A stretch of 64,000 bases of DNA from Paenibacillus montanisoli (lineage in GTDB: Bacteria; Bacillota; Bacilli; Paenibacillales; Paenibacillaceae). How positions within the stretch are numbered: the stretch's first letter is position 1; every line of letters starts with the position of its first letter. The stretch is from positions 496,001 through 560,000 of the forward strand of contig NZ_QLUW01000002.1 of assembly GCF_003268025.1 (NCBI RefSeq), written 5' to 3'. Positions 7,606-16,274 of the stretch are shown piece after piece. The translations under genes were made by a program, and so were the position numbers. The notes under the pieces were generated by a model that ran no database searches, was not told the origin of the DNA, and was given only the letters and a program-made list of their open reading frames with translations.

Positions 7606-8886
7606 TCAAGCCATGGCCGGCACAAGCGGCTGAAGCGCATGCGACTTATCGACAAAAACGAAGGCGTCATACCGCTCCGCCATAACGCTTGGAACGTAAT
7701 TGCCCCGCTCATAATGAGGATGATAAACGACGCCGATCGCCCGGTGCCCGTAGGTTTGGCGAAAAGCCTCTGCATCCGTCCCTCGGAACATCAGCCATTG
7801 ATCATGCGCGCCAGCCTCGTGCATGAGATCCTCCCAGCTGCCGCGCCGCGCTTCCGGCACCCGCAGCTCCTCGAGCGGAGCGGCCCAGGCGTCCGCCGCG
7901 ATGACATGGCCGCTGTGGGTGCCGAAGCCGATGGCAAACACGTCGCCCTCCGCTTGCTGCTCACGCAGCAGCTGACCGACATTCACCATGTCGTCTGCAG
8001 CCATATCGGTTGCCCGCGCATCGCCGATATGGGTGTTATGCTCCCAAACGATCGCTTTGGCCTTCGGCCCATGAAACCGCATGACGCGCTTCAACGCCTC
8101 GACCATATGCCGGTCCCGGATATTCCAAGATTCCGGACCTCCTCTAACCATCGAATGGTAATAGCGCTCAGCGTTCACGGTGACGAGCGCATTGATCTCA
8201 TCGTTGAGCAGCGCTTCATGAGTGCCTTCGGCGCGGCTCCGCTTCGCCTCCAACTCTTTCAGCAGCTGGACAACCTCATCTTGGCAATGCTCCGAGAAGA
8301 ACGCCGCTGCCATCCCGTAGTTCTGGCCTTCCCGTCCGTGCGGCTCGAAACAGGAAAATGCCTTAAGCGCGGAAGCCAGCTCCGGCGAATTCGTCTTCTT
8401 GAGATGCTTGATGATCTCGTCCATCGACTCCCAGAGGCTGTACACATCCAAGCCGTAAAATCCGACTCGCCGCTCCTCGGGCAAATCGCGGTTATGCTCG
8501 CGCAGCCAGGCGATGAGCTCCGCCGTTTCCCGGTTCGCCCACATCCAAGTCGGCCAGCGGTCGAAGGCGTGCAGCGCTTCATCCAGCGAGCCCTTCGCTT
8601 CCGGATGGTGTTTGATGTATTTGTTCACTTCATAGCAGGAGGGCCAGTCTCCCTCTACCGCGATCAAATTAAACTGCTGCTGCTCGATCAGCAGCTTGGA
8701 AAGCGCGGTACGGTACATATAGAATTCGCTCGTCCCGTGGCTTGCTTCACCGAGTAAAACATAAGCGGCTCCTGCAGCCGCCTCCGCTAGCGGCTGGAGA
8801 TCGGCGTCCTTCTCCAAACGGCGGGCATTGCTGCGGATGGCTTCAACCGCCTCCTGCCGGTCGAATGGCGTGTTCTGTCTTCGCAT
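7606..8886 (-). CDS. Erythromycin esterase family protein
   Basis: 426 residues. Family signatures: LLGEASHGTSEFY near residue 46 (catalytic His region), VEGDWPSCYEVN, and IVWEHNTHIGDARA near residue 285. EreA/EreB open the macrolactone of 14-membered macrolides, but most soil homologues are not proven to do so. Start has AAAGGAG 9 nt upstream. About 210 nt beyond the stop and 220 nt before the start hold no clear gene. Confidence 0.88.
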   Translation of the reverse strand: MRRQNTPFDRQEAVEAIRSNARRLEKDADLQPLAEAAAGAAYVLLGEASHGTSEFYMYRTALSKLLIEQQQFNLIAVEGDWPSCYEVNKYIKHHPEAKGSLDEALHAFDRWPTWMWANRETAELIAWLREHNRDLPEERRVGFYGLDVYSLWESMDEIIKHLKKTNSPELASALKAFSCFEPHGREGQNYGMAAAFFSEHCQDEVVQLLKELEAKRSRAEGTHEALLNDEINALVTVNAERYYHSMVRGGPESWNIRDRHMVEALKRVMRFHGPKAKAIVWEHNTHIGDARATDMAADDMVNVGQLLREQQAEGDVFAIGFGTHSGHVIAADAWAAPLEELRVPEARRGSWEDLMHEAGAHDQWLMFRGTDAEAFRQTYGHRAIGVVYHPHYERGNYVPSVMAERYDAFVFVDKSHALQPLVPAMA

Positions 8887-8974
8887 GATGAATGACTCCT
8901 TTGCTCAAAGCTTGGATTAAATCATGCTTATATTTTCCAAATCGCCCAGGATTATTTGCCTCCTGCCTCCGGGT

Positions 8975-9073
8975 TTACGCATCACGCGTATAAGGCTTGA
9001 ACGCTTGCTCAAGCACCGGGTTCGGTTCGACAATTTGAATGAGCCTAAGCAAGAGTTCCGACTTAAGTTGCAA
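8975..9073 (-). CDS. Possible 32-residue ORF between a kinase gene and the esterase gene
   Basis: A TTG start at 9073 lies 10 nt after AAAGGAG and opens a 32-residue frame rich in Leu and Glu, ending in PYTRDA. It falls between the APH-like gene and the erythromycin-esterase-like gene on the same strand. It could be a leader peptide, a small protein or chance. No homologue recognised. Confidence 0.3.
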   Translation of the reverse strand: MQLKSELLLRLIQIVEPNPVLEQAFKPYTRDA

Positions 9074-9105
9074 CCTTCTGATTCTCCTTTCCCATAATTC
9101 GTTTA

Positions 9106-10104
9106 CTAACCGTATAGCTGCACATATTCCGGATACGCCTTCAGATGGATTGCCCGCGCGCGTGATTGCGTGATTTCCTTCAGCTCGGGGATATGTTCGG
9201 ATTCCACGTAATCCGCGAGAATGTCGATCACGTCATCCAGCAGTTTCGCGCGAAAATAAAGCGACAGCCGATCATTCAGTTCGTCGCCGGCAAGGGATCT
9301 GACCTTCTCCTGCCAGAACGTCCATTCGGGCTTGTTATGGTAAGGCCACAGCAGAACGGAATAGTCCATCGCGGCGTCGCCGTTTGCCGACAGATCGTCC
9401 CAGTCGATGATCCCAACGCCGCCTTGTTCGCCAAGCAGCACATTGTTCCAGCCGATATCATTGTGCACGACGTCCCGAGCTCGTTGTTGAAAGGCTGGAT
9501 GATTAAGGACGGTCTTCTTCAGCGAATCAATTTCGGCGTCGAACCAATCGAGCGTCTCATCGGTCACAAAATCAAGCAGCTGCTTCCCTGTCCGGATGCT
9601 CTTCATGTCTTCTTCAAATCGGTTGATATAGGCGTCCACGAAAGCATCGGCGCAGGTAAGCGCAGTCGGGACTCCCTCTTCGAGCGCTATTGCGAGCTCG
9701 CGGTCGCCGTGCAGCTGCCGGAGGGTATCCAACACTTGAAGTACCGCGGAATCTGGAGCCGCGGCGTTACTTAACTGCGTGCCAGGAATAAAATCGAACG
9801 CCAGCCCATATCGATATTCGGGTATGATTTCGTCCTCGATTTCGCAGATCAGCTTCGGCGCGCGGCAGCGATCCTCAAGCAGCTTGCTGACGCGGGCCCA
9901 TTGCCGGAGCCGCGGGATTTTGGCGCTCGGCGCAAGCTTAAGATGTCTTGACGTTATCCCGTCCGAAATGCGGTAAGACTGATTCACAAATCCTCCCGGG
10001 TTGTAAATATAGGAAACGGTAATCGGCGAACCGCTTAGGCCCAGAACGGCAGCGTTCCTCTCGGCCCACTGCGTGACTTTCGTTTCATTTTCTTGCAGGT
10101 TCAT
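9106..10104 (-). CDS. Aminoglycoside phosphotransferase (APH) fold kinase
   Basis: About 332 residues. The catalytic loop reads VVHNDIGWNNVLL and the metal motif GIIDWDDLSA, as in APH and choline-kinase folds. The glycine-rich N-lobe (YNPGGFVNQSYRI) precedes them. The ATG at 10104 has GGAGGT 7 nt upstream, which is better than the longer start at 10140. Substrates of such kinases include antibiotics, sugars and amino alcohols; none can be chosen here. Confidence 0.85.
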   Translation of the reverse strand: MNLQENETKVTQWAERNAAVLGLSGSPITVSYIYNPGGFVNQSYRISDGITSRHLKLAPSAKIPRLRQWARVSKLLEDRCRAPKLICEIEDEIIPEYRYGLAFDFIPGTQLSNAAAPDSAVLQVLDTLRQLHGDRELAIALEEGVPTALTCADAFVDAYINRFEEDMKSIRTGKQLLDFVTDETLDWFDAEIDSLKKTVLNHPAFQQRARDVVHNDIGWNNVLLGEQGGVGIIDWDDLSANGDAAMDYSVLLWPYHNKPEWTFWQEKVRSLAGDELNDRLSLYFRAKLLDDVIDILADYVESEHIPELKEITQSRARAIHLKAYPEYVQLYG

Positions 10105-10235
10105 GCTTGGACCTCCAGTTGATGAATAATGAGCAACCATGAAAGAAACAGAATAAATTCATTGACAATCATGAACAATACGGAATAGGATAGGAGCATA
10201 TTGTTTTTATTTTCCATTCACCTTTGGAGGTTCTC

Positions 10236-11051
10236 ATGCTCGCCGAGGAACGAAGGCAGCGCATCCTGGAGATGCTTGCCAAAGACGGCCGAGTCGTCGC
10301 GCAGGAGCTGGCCCAGCTATTCCAGCTTTCCATAGACTCGATTCGCCGCGATCTCACCATTATGAAAGAGCAAGGCTTGCTGCAGAAGACTTACGGAGGC
10401 GCGGTACCGCTCTATGCCCCGCCAAGAAAGGTCAGGGCGAAGCCGCAGCCGAAGAACATCCGCTATGGTGACGGCGCGCCGCATCAGAATGCGATATCCA
10501 AGCTGGCCGCGTCATACATTCAACCTAACGATACCGTCTTTATCGGAGGAGCAGGCATTCAGTACGGCATGCTTAAATACCTCCCGGCCGATATTCCTTT
10601 TACCATCGTCACAAATTCGCTGACCATTGCGGAGACGATCCGCACGATGCCGCAAGTCGAATCTTATCTGGTCGGGGGCAAGCTTCGATCAAGCGGAGAC
10701 AGCATGATCGATACGATTGCGTTCGAGATGATCGGACGCTTCAATTACGACATCGGCTTCATTACAGGCGGCGGAATCTCACATAAAGGCATTACTGTTG
10801 CGACACCGGAAAACGCCGCTCTCATCCGTGCCGTAGCCGACGCCTCGCAGCGCCGGATCTGCCTGGCCCCTCATGAGAAGCTCGGCGTAAAAAGCTTCGC
10901 CACTTCAGTTCCCTTACATCAAATCGACGTGCTCATCACGGACCAGGGAGCGCCGGAGCACTTCATTCAAGATTTCGAAAACCGTAAAATCAACGTTATT
11001 ATTGCAGATGAAAACTTTGCAAGCGGAGGTTCAAATGATGAAAGCCATTAA
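10236..11051 (+). CDS. DeoR-family transcriptional regulator
   Basis: 271 residues. The N-terminal HTH is RRQRILEMLAKDGRV to SIDSIRRDLTIMKEQGLLQKTYGGAV, the DeoR signature. The C-terminal sugar-phosphate isomerase-like sensor has VTNSLTIAE and GGKLR. It starts at ATG 10236 after GGAGGTT. Its last 17 nt overlap the murA-like start, so the two genes are translationally coupled, an unusual partnership for a peptidoglycan enzyme. The effector may be a sugar phosphate. Confidence 0.9.
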   Translation: MLAEERRQRILEMLAKDGRVVAQELAQLFQLSIDSIRRDLTIMKEQGLLQKTYGGAVPLYAPPRKVRAKPQPKNIRYGDGAPHQNAISKLAASYIQPNDTVFIGGAGIQYGMLKYLPADIPFTIVTNSLTIAETIRTMPQVESYLVGGKLRSSGDSMIDTIAFEMIGRFNYDIGFITGGGISHKGITVATPENAALIRAVADASQRRICLAPHEKLGVKSFATSVPLHQIDVLITDQGAPEHFIQDFENRKINVIIADENFASGGSNDESH

Positions 11052-12336
11052 AGTGGAACGATCCGACTCTCTACACGGCAGCGTACTAATTCCAGGTTCG
11101 AAGAACAGCTCGCTTGCGCTGCTGGCGGCAGTCTGCTTGGCGGATGAGCCGGTTACTCTGATGGGTATCCCGGATATCGCCGATTTACGGGTTATTTACG
11201 AGCTCGCCAGCGAGATCGGACTGGAAGTCAAACATGAAGGAAACGGAACGGTCGTCTTGGATCCCCGGTTCATCGCCAATGGCAGCCTCGATCCCGTCAA
11301 GTCTTCATCGTTCAGGGCCGCCTATTATTTCGTCGGTTCGCTGCTTGCGAAGTTCGGACGCGTATCCGTCGGTTATCCCGGCGGCGACGACTTCGTCAGC
11401 CGCCCTATGGATCAGCATATCAAAGCGCTTCAGATGATGGGCGCTGCCTTCACGTTCCATCCATCCCATTACACCGTTGAAGCCAAGGAGCTGCGCGGGG
11501 CGACCATCTATTTTGACATGATTACTAGCGGCGCTACGATCAACGTCATGCTGGCTGCCGTGCGGGCGAAGGGAACGACCGTCCTTCGGAATGCGGCACG
11601 CGACCCGGAAGTAACGGATACGGCGAACCTGCTCAACCAACTGGGCGCAAAAATTACCGGCGCCGGTACGGATACGATTCGCATCGAAGGCGTTTCCTCG
11701 CTGCACGAAGGCAGCTACACCGTCATTCCCGACCGGCTTATCGCCGGCGCATTCCTGATGGCGGCCGGCGTGACCGGCGGCTCGGTTACCGTACAGCACG
11801 TCATTCCGGAACATCTCTCCTCTTGCTTGGCGAAGCTGCGCGAAATCGGCATCGAGCTGGAGGTTCACGACAATTCGATCACCGCTCATTCCACCGGCAT
11901 TCTGCGAGCAACGCGCGTCCGTACGGCTATGTATCCCGGTTTCGCAACCGATTTGCAGCAGCCGCTGACCGCCCTGCTCACGCAAGCCCGCGGCAAAAGC
12001 ATCATCGGCGAGCGCATCTATCCAGCCCGCTTCAATCACGCGCATCAGCTAGTCCGCATGGGCGCGGATATCAAGATTCGCTCCGGCGTCGCCTCTATTG
12101 CAGGCGGCAAACCGCTGCACGGCACCCTCGTTCACGCTTCAGACGTGCGGGCCGGCATTTCCTTAATCTTGGCCGGCCTCCGCGCCGAAGGCACAACGAC
12201 GATTGCCGGGGTACAGCACATCGAGCGCGGCTACGAGGATGTCGTCGGTTCCTTCCGGGCGCTGGGCGCAACGATCAGCATGTACGACAGCGAAGAGATT
12301 GGCGGCCATGGGGTTTTGCTTCAGCAGAGCAACTAA
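11035..12336 (+). CDS. UDP-GlcNAc 1-carboxyvinyltransferase paralogue (MurA-like) with Asp at the catalytic Cys site
   Basis: 433 residues, normal MurA length. It would transfer enolpyruvate from PEP to UDP-GlcNAc, the first committed step of peptidoglycan synthesis. Conserved features: PGSKNSSLALLAA (Lys22-Asn23 region), GARINVML-like SGATINVML, RMGADIKI and ASDVRAGISLILAGLRAEGTT. The loop that normally reads PGGCAIGxRP reads PGGDDFVSRP, so Asp takes the place of Cys115. In MurA of Mycobacterium the same Cys to Asp change makes the enzyme insensitive to fosfomycin. The ATG at 11035 (or 11038) follows GGAGGT inside the deoR end. It may instead act on another UDP-sugar. Confidence 0.87.
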   Translation: MMKAIKVERSDSLHGSVLIPGSKNSSLALLAAVCLADEPVTLMGIPDIADLRVIYELASEIGLEVKHEGNGTVVLDPRFIANGSLDPVKSSSFRAAYYFVGSLLAKFGRVSVGYPGGDDFVSRPMDQHIKALQMMGAAFTFHPSHYTVEAKELRGATIYFDMITSGATINVMLAAVRAKGTTVLRNAARDPEVTDTANLLNQLGAKITGAGTDTIRIEGVSSLHEGSYTVIPDRLIAGAFLMAAGVTGGSVTVQHVIPEHLSSCLAKLREIGIELEVHDNSITAHSTGILRATRVRTAMYPGFATDLQQPLTALLTQARGKSIIGERIYPARFNHAHQLVRMGADIKIRSGVASIAGGKPLHGTLVHASDVRAGISLILAGLRAEGTTTIAGVQHIERGYEDVVGSFRALGATISMYDSEEIGGHGVLLQQSN

Positions 12337-12360
12337 CAGAGTGACTAATACTTCCATGAT

Positions 12361-12390
12361 CAGCCTGCCGGCCTCGGCAGGCTGATTTTG
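12361..12390 (+). terminator. Terminator after the murA-like gene
   Basis: Arms AGCCTGCCG and CGGCAGGCT with a short loop, followed by GATTTTG. It separates the deoR-murA unit from the convergent tagA-like gene. Confidence 0.75.
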
Positions 12391-12435
12391 TCTGTAAGAG
12401 CGGCGTTAGGGTGCTCGTATCCGTTCCTCAAACCA

Positions 12436-13179
12436 TCAACGCTTGTCCCTAAACACCAGCGCGCTAACCGCAAACCGCGGCAGCAACAGCTGCCTCCGCC
12501 ATCTGGACGGCTGATTGAGCAAGCGGAACAGCCATTCCAGGTTCCATTTTCGCCAGATCGCCGGGGCGCGTTTCACCGTTCCGGCAACGATATCGAGGCT
12601 GCCTCCGACACCGATTGCTACCTTCGCGTTCAGCCGATTTTTGTACCGATAAATAAACTGCTCCGCCTTTGGAGCGCCTAGTGCGACGACAAGCACATCC
12701 GGACGGAGCTTCGCAATCTCCGAAACGATGCGCTCCCCTTCTTCCTCGCCGAAATATCCGTGATGCCTCCCTGTCACCAACGCGTTCGGGCAGCTCCGCT
12801 CAATCTTTTCCGCAGCCAGCTTGCTCGTCGTTTCGCTGGCGCCAAGCAAATAATAACTTACGCGTCTTGTATGCTTGGGCCCAGAATCCAGCAATCGCAG
12901 CAGCAAATCGCACCCGGTTACCCGTTCGGGGAGCGGATTGCCTTTCAATTGCGAGACCATCACGATACCGATTCCATCCGCTGTGAGCAGCCCCGCATCG
13001 TCTACGATCGAACGCAAATGAGAGTCATGCCTGCACGCCATCGCTATTTCCGGATTGAGCGTCACGACATGGTACAGCTCATCGCTATTTTCTTCTATGA
13101 CATGAAGAATCCGTTCAACGGTTTCTTCCATCGTCAGTTTGGGAACCGGGATTCCCAGAATGCTTGAATATGAGGTCAT
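12436..13179 (-). CDS. tagA: WecG/TagA/CpsF glycosyltransferase (GT26)
   Basis: 247 residues. The family transfers ManNAc (or a related sugar) to undecaprenyl-diphosphate-GlcNAc, making the linkage unit for wall teichoic acid or other wall polymers at the inner membrane face. Motifs: VVTLNPEIAM, LLTADGIGIVM (with the catalytic Thr/Asp region), VALGAPKAEQFI, GVGGSLDIVAGTVKRAP and WRKWNLEWLFRLLNQP. It is a lone gene here; the symbol rests on family membership. Confidence 0.88.
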   Translation of the reverse strand: MTSYSSILGIPVPKLTMEETVERILHVIEENSDELYHVVTLNPEIAMACRHDSHLRSIVDDAGLLTADGIGIVMVSQLKGNPLPERVTGCDLLLRLLDSGPKHTRRVSYYLLGASETTSKLAAEKIERSCPNALVTGRHHGYFGEEEGERIVSEIAKLRPDVLVVALGAPKAEQFIYRYKNRLNAKVAIGVGGSLDIVAGTVKRAPAIWRKWNLEWLFRLLNQPSRWRRQLLLPRFAVSALVFRDKR

Positions 13180-13321
13180 CTTCTTGTCCGCCTTTTCGTT
13201 TCATTGTTCACACCTTATCCAAATATAACCTGTAGACGCGCCTTAAAAAAGAGTAAAATGGAAAAAGGGTCCTAATACACAAGTGGCCTCAATTTCACCG
13301 CTGAAGGAGATGGCAGGTTCC

Positions 13322-14044
13322 ATGAAACGGTATGCCTTCGTGACCGGCGCAGACCGCGGACTCGGCTTTGCGCTAGTGAAGGGATTGCTAAGTCGGGATT
13401 ATCATGTCATTGCCGGCCGCTATATGGAAGACAATAGGGAGCTTGCAGATCTTGCTGAAGAATGGCAAGACCGGCTTTTCCTCGTGGAGCTCGACGTCTC
13501 CAGCGATCAAAGCGTCGCCCATGCGGCTGCACAATTAACCCGCATTACGGACACCTTGGAACTAGTCATCAATAACGCAGGTATACTAGGCGATATTCAA
13601 GCGACGATCTTGGACCCGCTTCCTTTTGCCGAAATGCAGCACGTATACAATGTCAATACGCTCGGGCCGCTTCGCGTCACCAACGCTCTTGCGCCGCTAG
13701 TGCTTCGCGGTCAATCGAAGCTGTTCGTGCAGATCTCCTCGGAGGCCGGCAGCATCGCCGATTGCAAGCGCACAAGCTGGTTCGGCTATTGCATGTCGAA
13801 GACGGCCGTGAACATGCAGGCCGCGCTCATTCATAACGAAGTAAAGAAGTTTGGCGGTCAAGTGCTGCTCCTCCACCCGGGCTGGGTGCAGTCCTATATG
13901 AGCGGCACGTTGAATACGGAAGCTACCCTTACTGCCGATGAATCCGCTGCTCACATCATGGACCGCATTCAGGAATTGGAGAACGCCGCTCCCGGAGAGA
14001 AGCCGCTATATCGGGATTATTCAGGAAATGAATTGCCGTGGTAA
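13322..14044 (+). CDS. Short-chain dehydrogenase/reductase
   Basis: 240 residues, classical SDR. NAD(P) motif VTGADRGLGFAL, NNAG near residue 87, and the active site SSEAGSI followed by YCMSK. ATG 13322 gives the natural SDR N-terminus; a longer frame from GTG 13283 lacks support. It is followed by the ThuA-like gene with about 25 nt between them, so they are probably co-transcribed. Substrate unknown. Confidence 0.88.
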   Translation: MKRYAFVTGADRGLGFALVKGLLSRDYHVIAGRYMEDNRELADLAEEWQDRLFLVELDVSSDQSVAHAAAQLTRITDTLELVINNAGILGDIQATILDPLPFAEMQHVYNVNTLGPLRVTNALAPLVLRGQSKLFVQISSEAGSIADCKRTSWFGYCMSKTAVNMQAALIHNEVKKFGGQVLLLHPGWVQSYMSGTLNTEATLTADESAAHIMDRIQELENAAPGEKPLYRDYSGNELPW

Positions 14045-14069
14045 GCTGCAGAAAGCGAGGAATCATGCG

Positions 14070-14708
14070 ATGAACACACCAAAACATGTTCTTGTGCTGG
14101 GCGACGACGCAAGCGCGCCATACCACCCCCTAAGCAACATTAAAGACGAGCTCGCCGCCATACTTGGGGATCGGTACGCAATCGATATGACCGATAAATA
14201 TTGCGCGCTGGACCCGGAAATCATCCATGCTTACGACCTCATGATTTCATACACCGACTGCTGGACGGCCCCGGTTACGAAGAAACAGGCCGCATCGCTC
14301 ATTCAATTCGTACAATGCGGAGGCAGCCTGCTTATCATCCATAACGGTATCTCGCTGCAGTCACGCGAGGAATGCGCAAGGCTGATCGGCGGCAAGTTCA
14401 CCGGACACCCGGATTATCAGCGCCTGGACTTCCGGAAGACGGATATCGAGCATCCGGTTACATACGGAATCGAGCCCTTCTCGCTCGACGAAGAACCGTA
14501 TCAATTCGAGTTTTATCCGGAGGCAAACGTCGAGGTGCTGCTTGAGTACAAGCTCGACGACCGCCGCATTCCGGCTGCATGGACAGCGGCCCGCGGGCAA
14601 GGCCGGATCGTTTATTTGATGCCGGGCCACCATAAGCCGTCTTTCCTTCATCCGTCCTGCAGAACGCTCATTCAAAACAGCGCGCAATGGCTTACCTCGA
14701 CATCATAG
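14070..14708 (+). CDS. ThuA-like domain protein (trehalose-utilisation fold)
   Basis: 212 residues with a class I glutamine-amidotransferase-like fold. Features are YDLMISYTDCW, a GGSLLIIHNGIS turn, GGKFTGHPDYQRLDF and GRIVYLMPGHHKPSF, all typical of ThuA domains. ThuA proteins are tied to disaccharide use, and the exact reaction is not settled. ATG 14070 follows a GAGGAA site. The 3' end overlaps the convergent gene by 6 nt. Confidence 0.82.
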   Translation: MNTPKHVLVLGDDASAPYHPLSNIKDELAAILGDRYAIDMTDKYCALDPEIIHAYDLMISYTDCWTAPVTKKQAASLIQFVQCGGSLLIIHNGISLQSREECARLIGGKFTGHPDYQRLDFRKTDIEHPVTYGIEPFSLDEEPYQFEFYPEANVEVLLEYKLDDRRIPAAWTAARGQGRIVYLMPGHHKPSFLHPSCRTLIQNSAQWLTSTS

Positions 14709-15110
14709 GCTGCGGAGCAGCTTCTCCATCTCCGTATAATCGCTAACAATCAGATCCAAATAATGATCGACCTCAAATTCCCGGTACCCGCCGATCAGCT
14801 GTTTCTTGAATTTTTTATGGCGTACGCTGTTCGCATGAAGCGCAATACGCTCATGCAGCTGTTCTTTGGCGGGCGGGAGGTCGTTCAAGTCAACGAATTT
14901 GACGAGGCCTTTGCTTGCATTTAACAGAATGCGTCCGCCGTTCGCGTTCTCCATGATCAAATCCAGATGGTCGTCTACAAAGCCGATATGAGGCGCGTTC
15001 GCCTTAAGCTTGATCTCTGTGATGGAATAACCGCGGTCAAGCTGCTCCTGATAGGCTTTTTTCAATTGAGGGAACTTGGGAATTAACGCGGTCAGCTGAT
15101 CATAAAGCAT
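14703..15110 (-). CDS. Small protein with a C-terminal DivIVA-like motif
   Basis: 135 residues, no membrane segment. The last 40 residues (KKFKKQLIGGYREFEVDHYLDL) resemble the DivI1A motif of DivIVA/GpsB proteins, where 'FxRxxRGYxxxEVDxFLDxV' binds membranes or division partners. Here it sits at the C-terminus rather than the N-terminus, and the predicted coiled coil is missing. The N-terminal two thirds resemble nothing I recognise. A role at the division site is a guess. Confidence 0.6.
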   Translation of the reverse strand: MLYDQLTALIPKFPQLKKAYQEQLDRGYSITEIKLKANAPHIGFVDDHLDLIMENANGGRILLNASKGLVKFVDLNDLPPAKEQLHERIALHANSVRHKKFKKQLIGGYREFEVDHYLDLIVSDYTEMEKLLRSL

Positions 15111-15189
15111 GTCGTTCTTTCCTTCCGCTGTGAAGTTGCTGAGTTCACCCTATTTTCCCCCAATCACGCCCATACAACATCTCCACAGC

Positions 15190-15245
15190 AAAAAAGGGAC
15201 TCTGACCGATCCATCCCGTGGATGAATCGGCTATAGATTCCCTTT
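15190..15245 (-). terminator. Terminator after the GNAT gene
   Basis: Long imperfect hairpin on the minus strand with outer arms AAAGGGA and TCCCTTT and inner arms CCGAT and ATCGG, followed by TTTTTTG. Confidence 0.7.
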
Positions 15246-15265
15246 ACGTTATGCCTGCAGGCGCG

Positions 15266-16087
15266 TTATGCGCTGTTTGGGCTGAAGGTCATTTCGGAAA
15301 TTTGGCCGGCAGGCACGAAGCCGATGGTCCGGTACGCTTTATTAGATGCCGGATTGCTTAAGTCGGCATACAGCATCGGCGTCAATCCCTCTGCCAGCAG
15401 CTGTTCCGACACCGCGGCAACGACCGCTCCGGCATACCCTTTTCTACGTTGTTTGATAGGCGTAAATACGGCGTTGATCCGTCCGTGTCTCGGAGCCCGA
15501 TGGGCGATATTGGCCATCGAGACGATTTCTCCGTCCAAGCGCCACACATACAGCCCGCCTTTCTTGACGAGTCCGCTAGCCGCTTCGATTTGGCTCTCCG
15601 CCTCGACCGTTCTCCCGAATGCCTCTTGCTCGAATCCGGACAAAAACTCCGCAATCGTATCCACATCCCCGAGCGTCGCCATGCCCGCGCTTCCTTTCAC
15701 TAGATGCGGGCGGTGCAGTGCCGGACAGGCATACGATTCCATCGCCATCTTCGTGAAGTACCGAAAATCGTTGGATCTGGAATAGACGCTTGCAAAATGG
15801 TATGCGGCGTGCGGTGCTGCGGAAATGCCGGGCAGCGGGTGACTGCCCAGCTGATGGACCAGCTCCTCGAGGAGTCCCTTCTCTTGATCTGCAGGCACGT
15901 CCCTTGCAATCCACAACCAGCCGTTATACCCTGGCGTCTGAGCGAACAGCACTTTGCCATCTTCCGTGCGCACGCAATAGGAACCCTCTTGCTCTGTAAT
16001 CAGATGCAGCAAATTATATTGCACTTCATCGCGGATAAATGGAAGCTCTCCCAAGAACTTGTCACCCGGCTCCAATTTCACAAACAT
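15266..16087 (-). CDS. GNAT acetyltransferase
   Basis: 273 residues from ATG 16087, which has AGGAGG 6 nt upstream. The much longer open frame that reaches back to 16474 is Arg/Lys-rich shadow sequence antisense-frame to the protease tail and is rejected. The acetyl-CoA loop is QRRKGYAGAVVAAV; the end NPASNKAYRTIGFVPAG is typical GNAT. The protein resembles the GNAT at 49.4-50.3 kb in length and C-terminus. Acceptor unknown. Confidence 0.85.
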   Translation of the reverse strand: MFVKLEPGDKFLGELPFIRDEVQYNLLHLITEQEGSYCVRTEDGKVLFAQTPGYNGWLWIARDVPADQEKGLLEELVHQLGSHPLPGISAAPHAAYHFASVYSRSNDFRYFTKMAMESYACPALHRPHLVKGSAGMATLGDVDTIAEFLSGFEQEAFGRTVEAESQIEAASGLVKKGGLYVWRLDGEIVSMANIAHRAPRHGRINAVFTPIKQRRKGYAGAVVAAVSEQLLAEGLTPMLYADLSNPASNKAYRTIGFVPAGQISEMTFSPNSA

Positions 16088-16222
16088 GCTTGTCCTCCTT
16101 GACGCTAGTGATGCGCTGACGCACGATATGTATATCCACTGTCTTGGGTAAGTAATTCGAGTTATTCCGTCGATTTCCTTTGTCTTATTTACTGACTTTT
16201 TTGTGACTTTTGGCATAAGAAA

Positions 16223-16252
16223 GCAGCGGCCGCCCGTTGGACAGCCGCTGCG
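16223..16252 (-). terminator. Hairpin after the FtsH-like protease gene
   Basis: Arms GCAGCGGC and GCCGCTGC, followed on the minus strand by TTTCTTATG. It lies 22 nt beyond the stop codon. Confidence 0.6.
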
Positions 16253-16274
16253 GTTAACCGGTATAAGGTTACAA

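Noticed and set aside
7606..8886. Calling the esterase-like gene ereA or ereB
   Set aside because: Only family motifs are visible; most homologues in soil Firmicutes have no proven macrolide activity.
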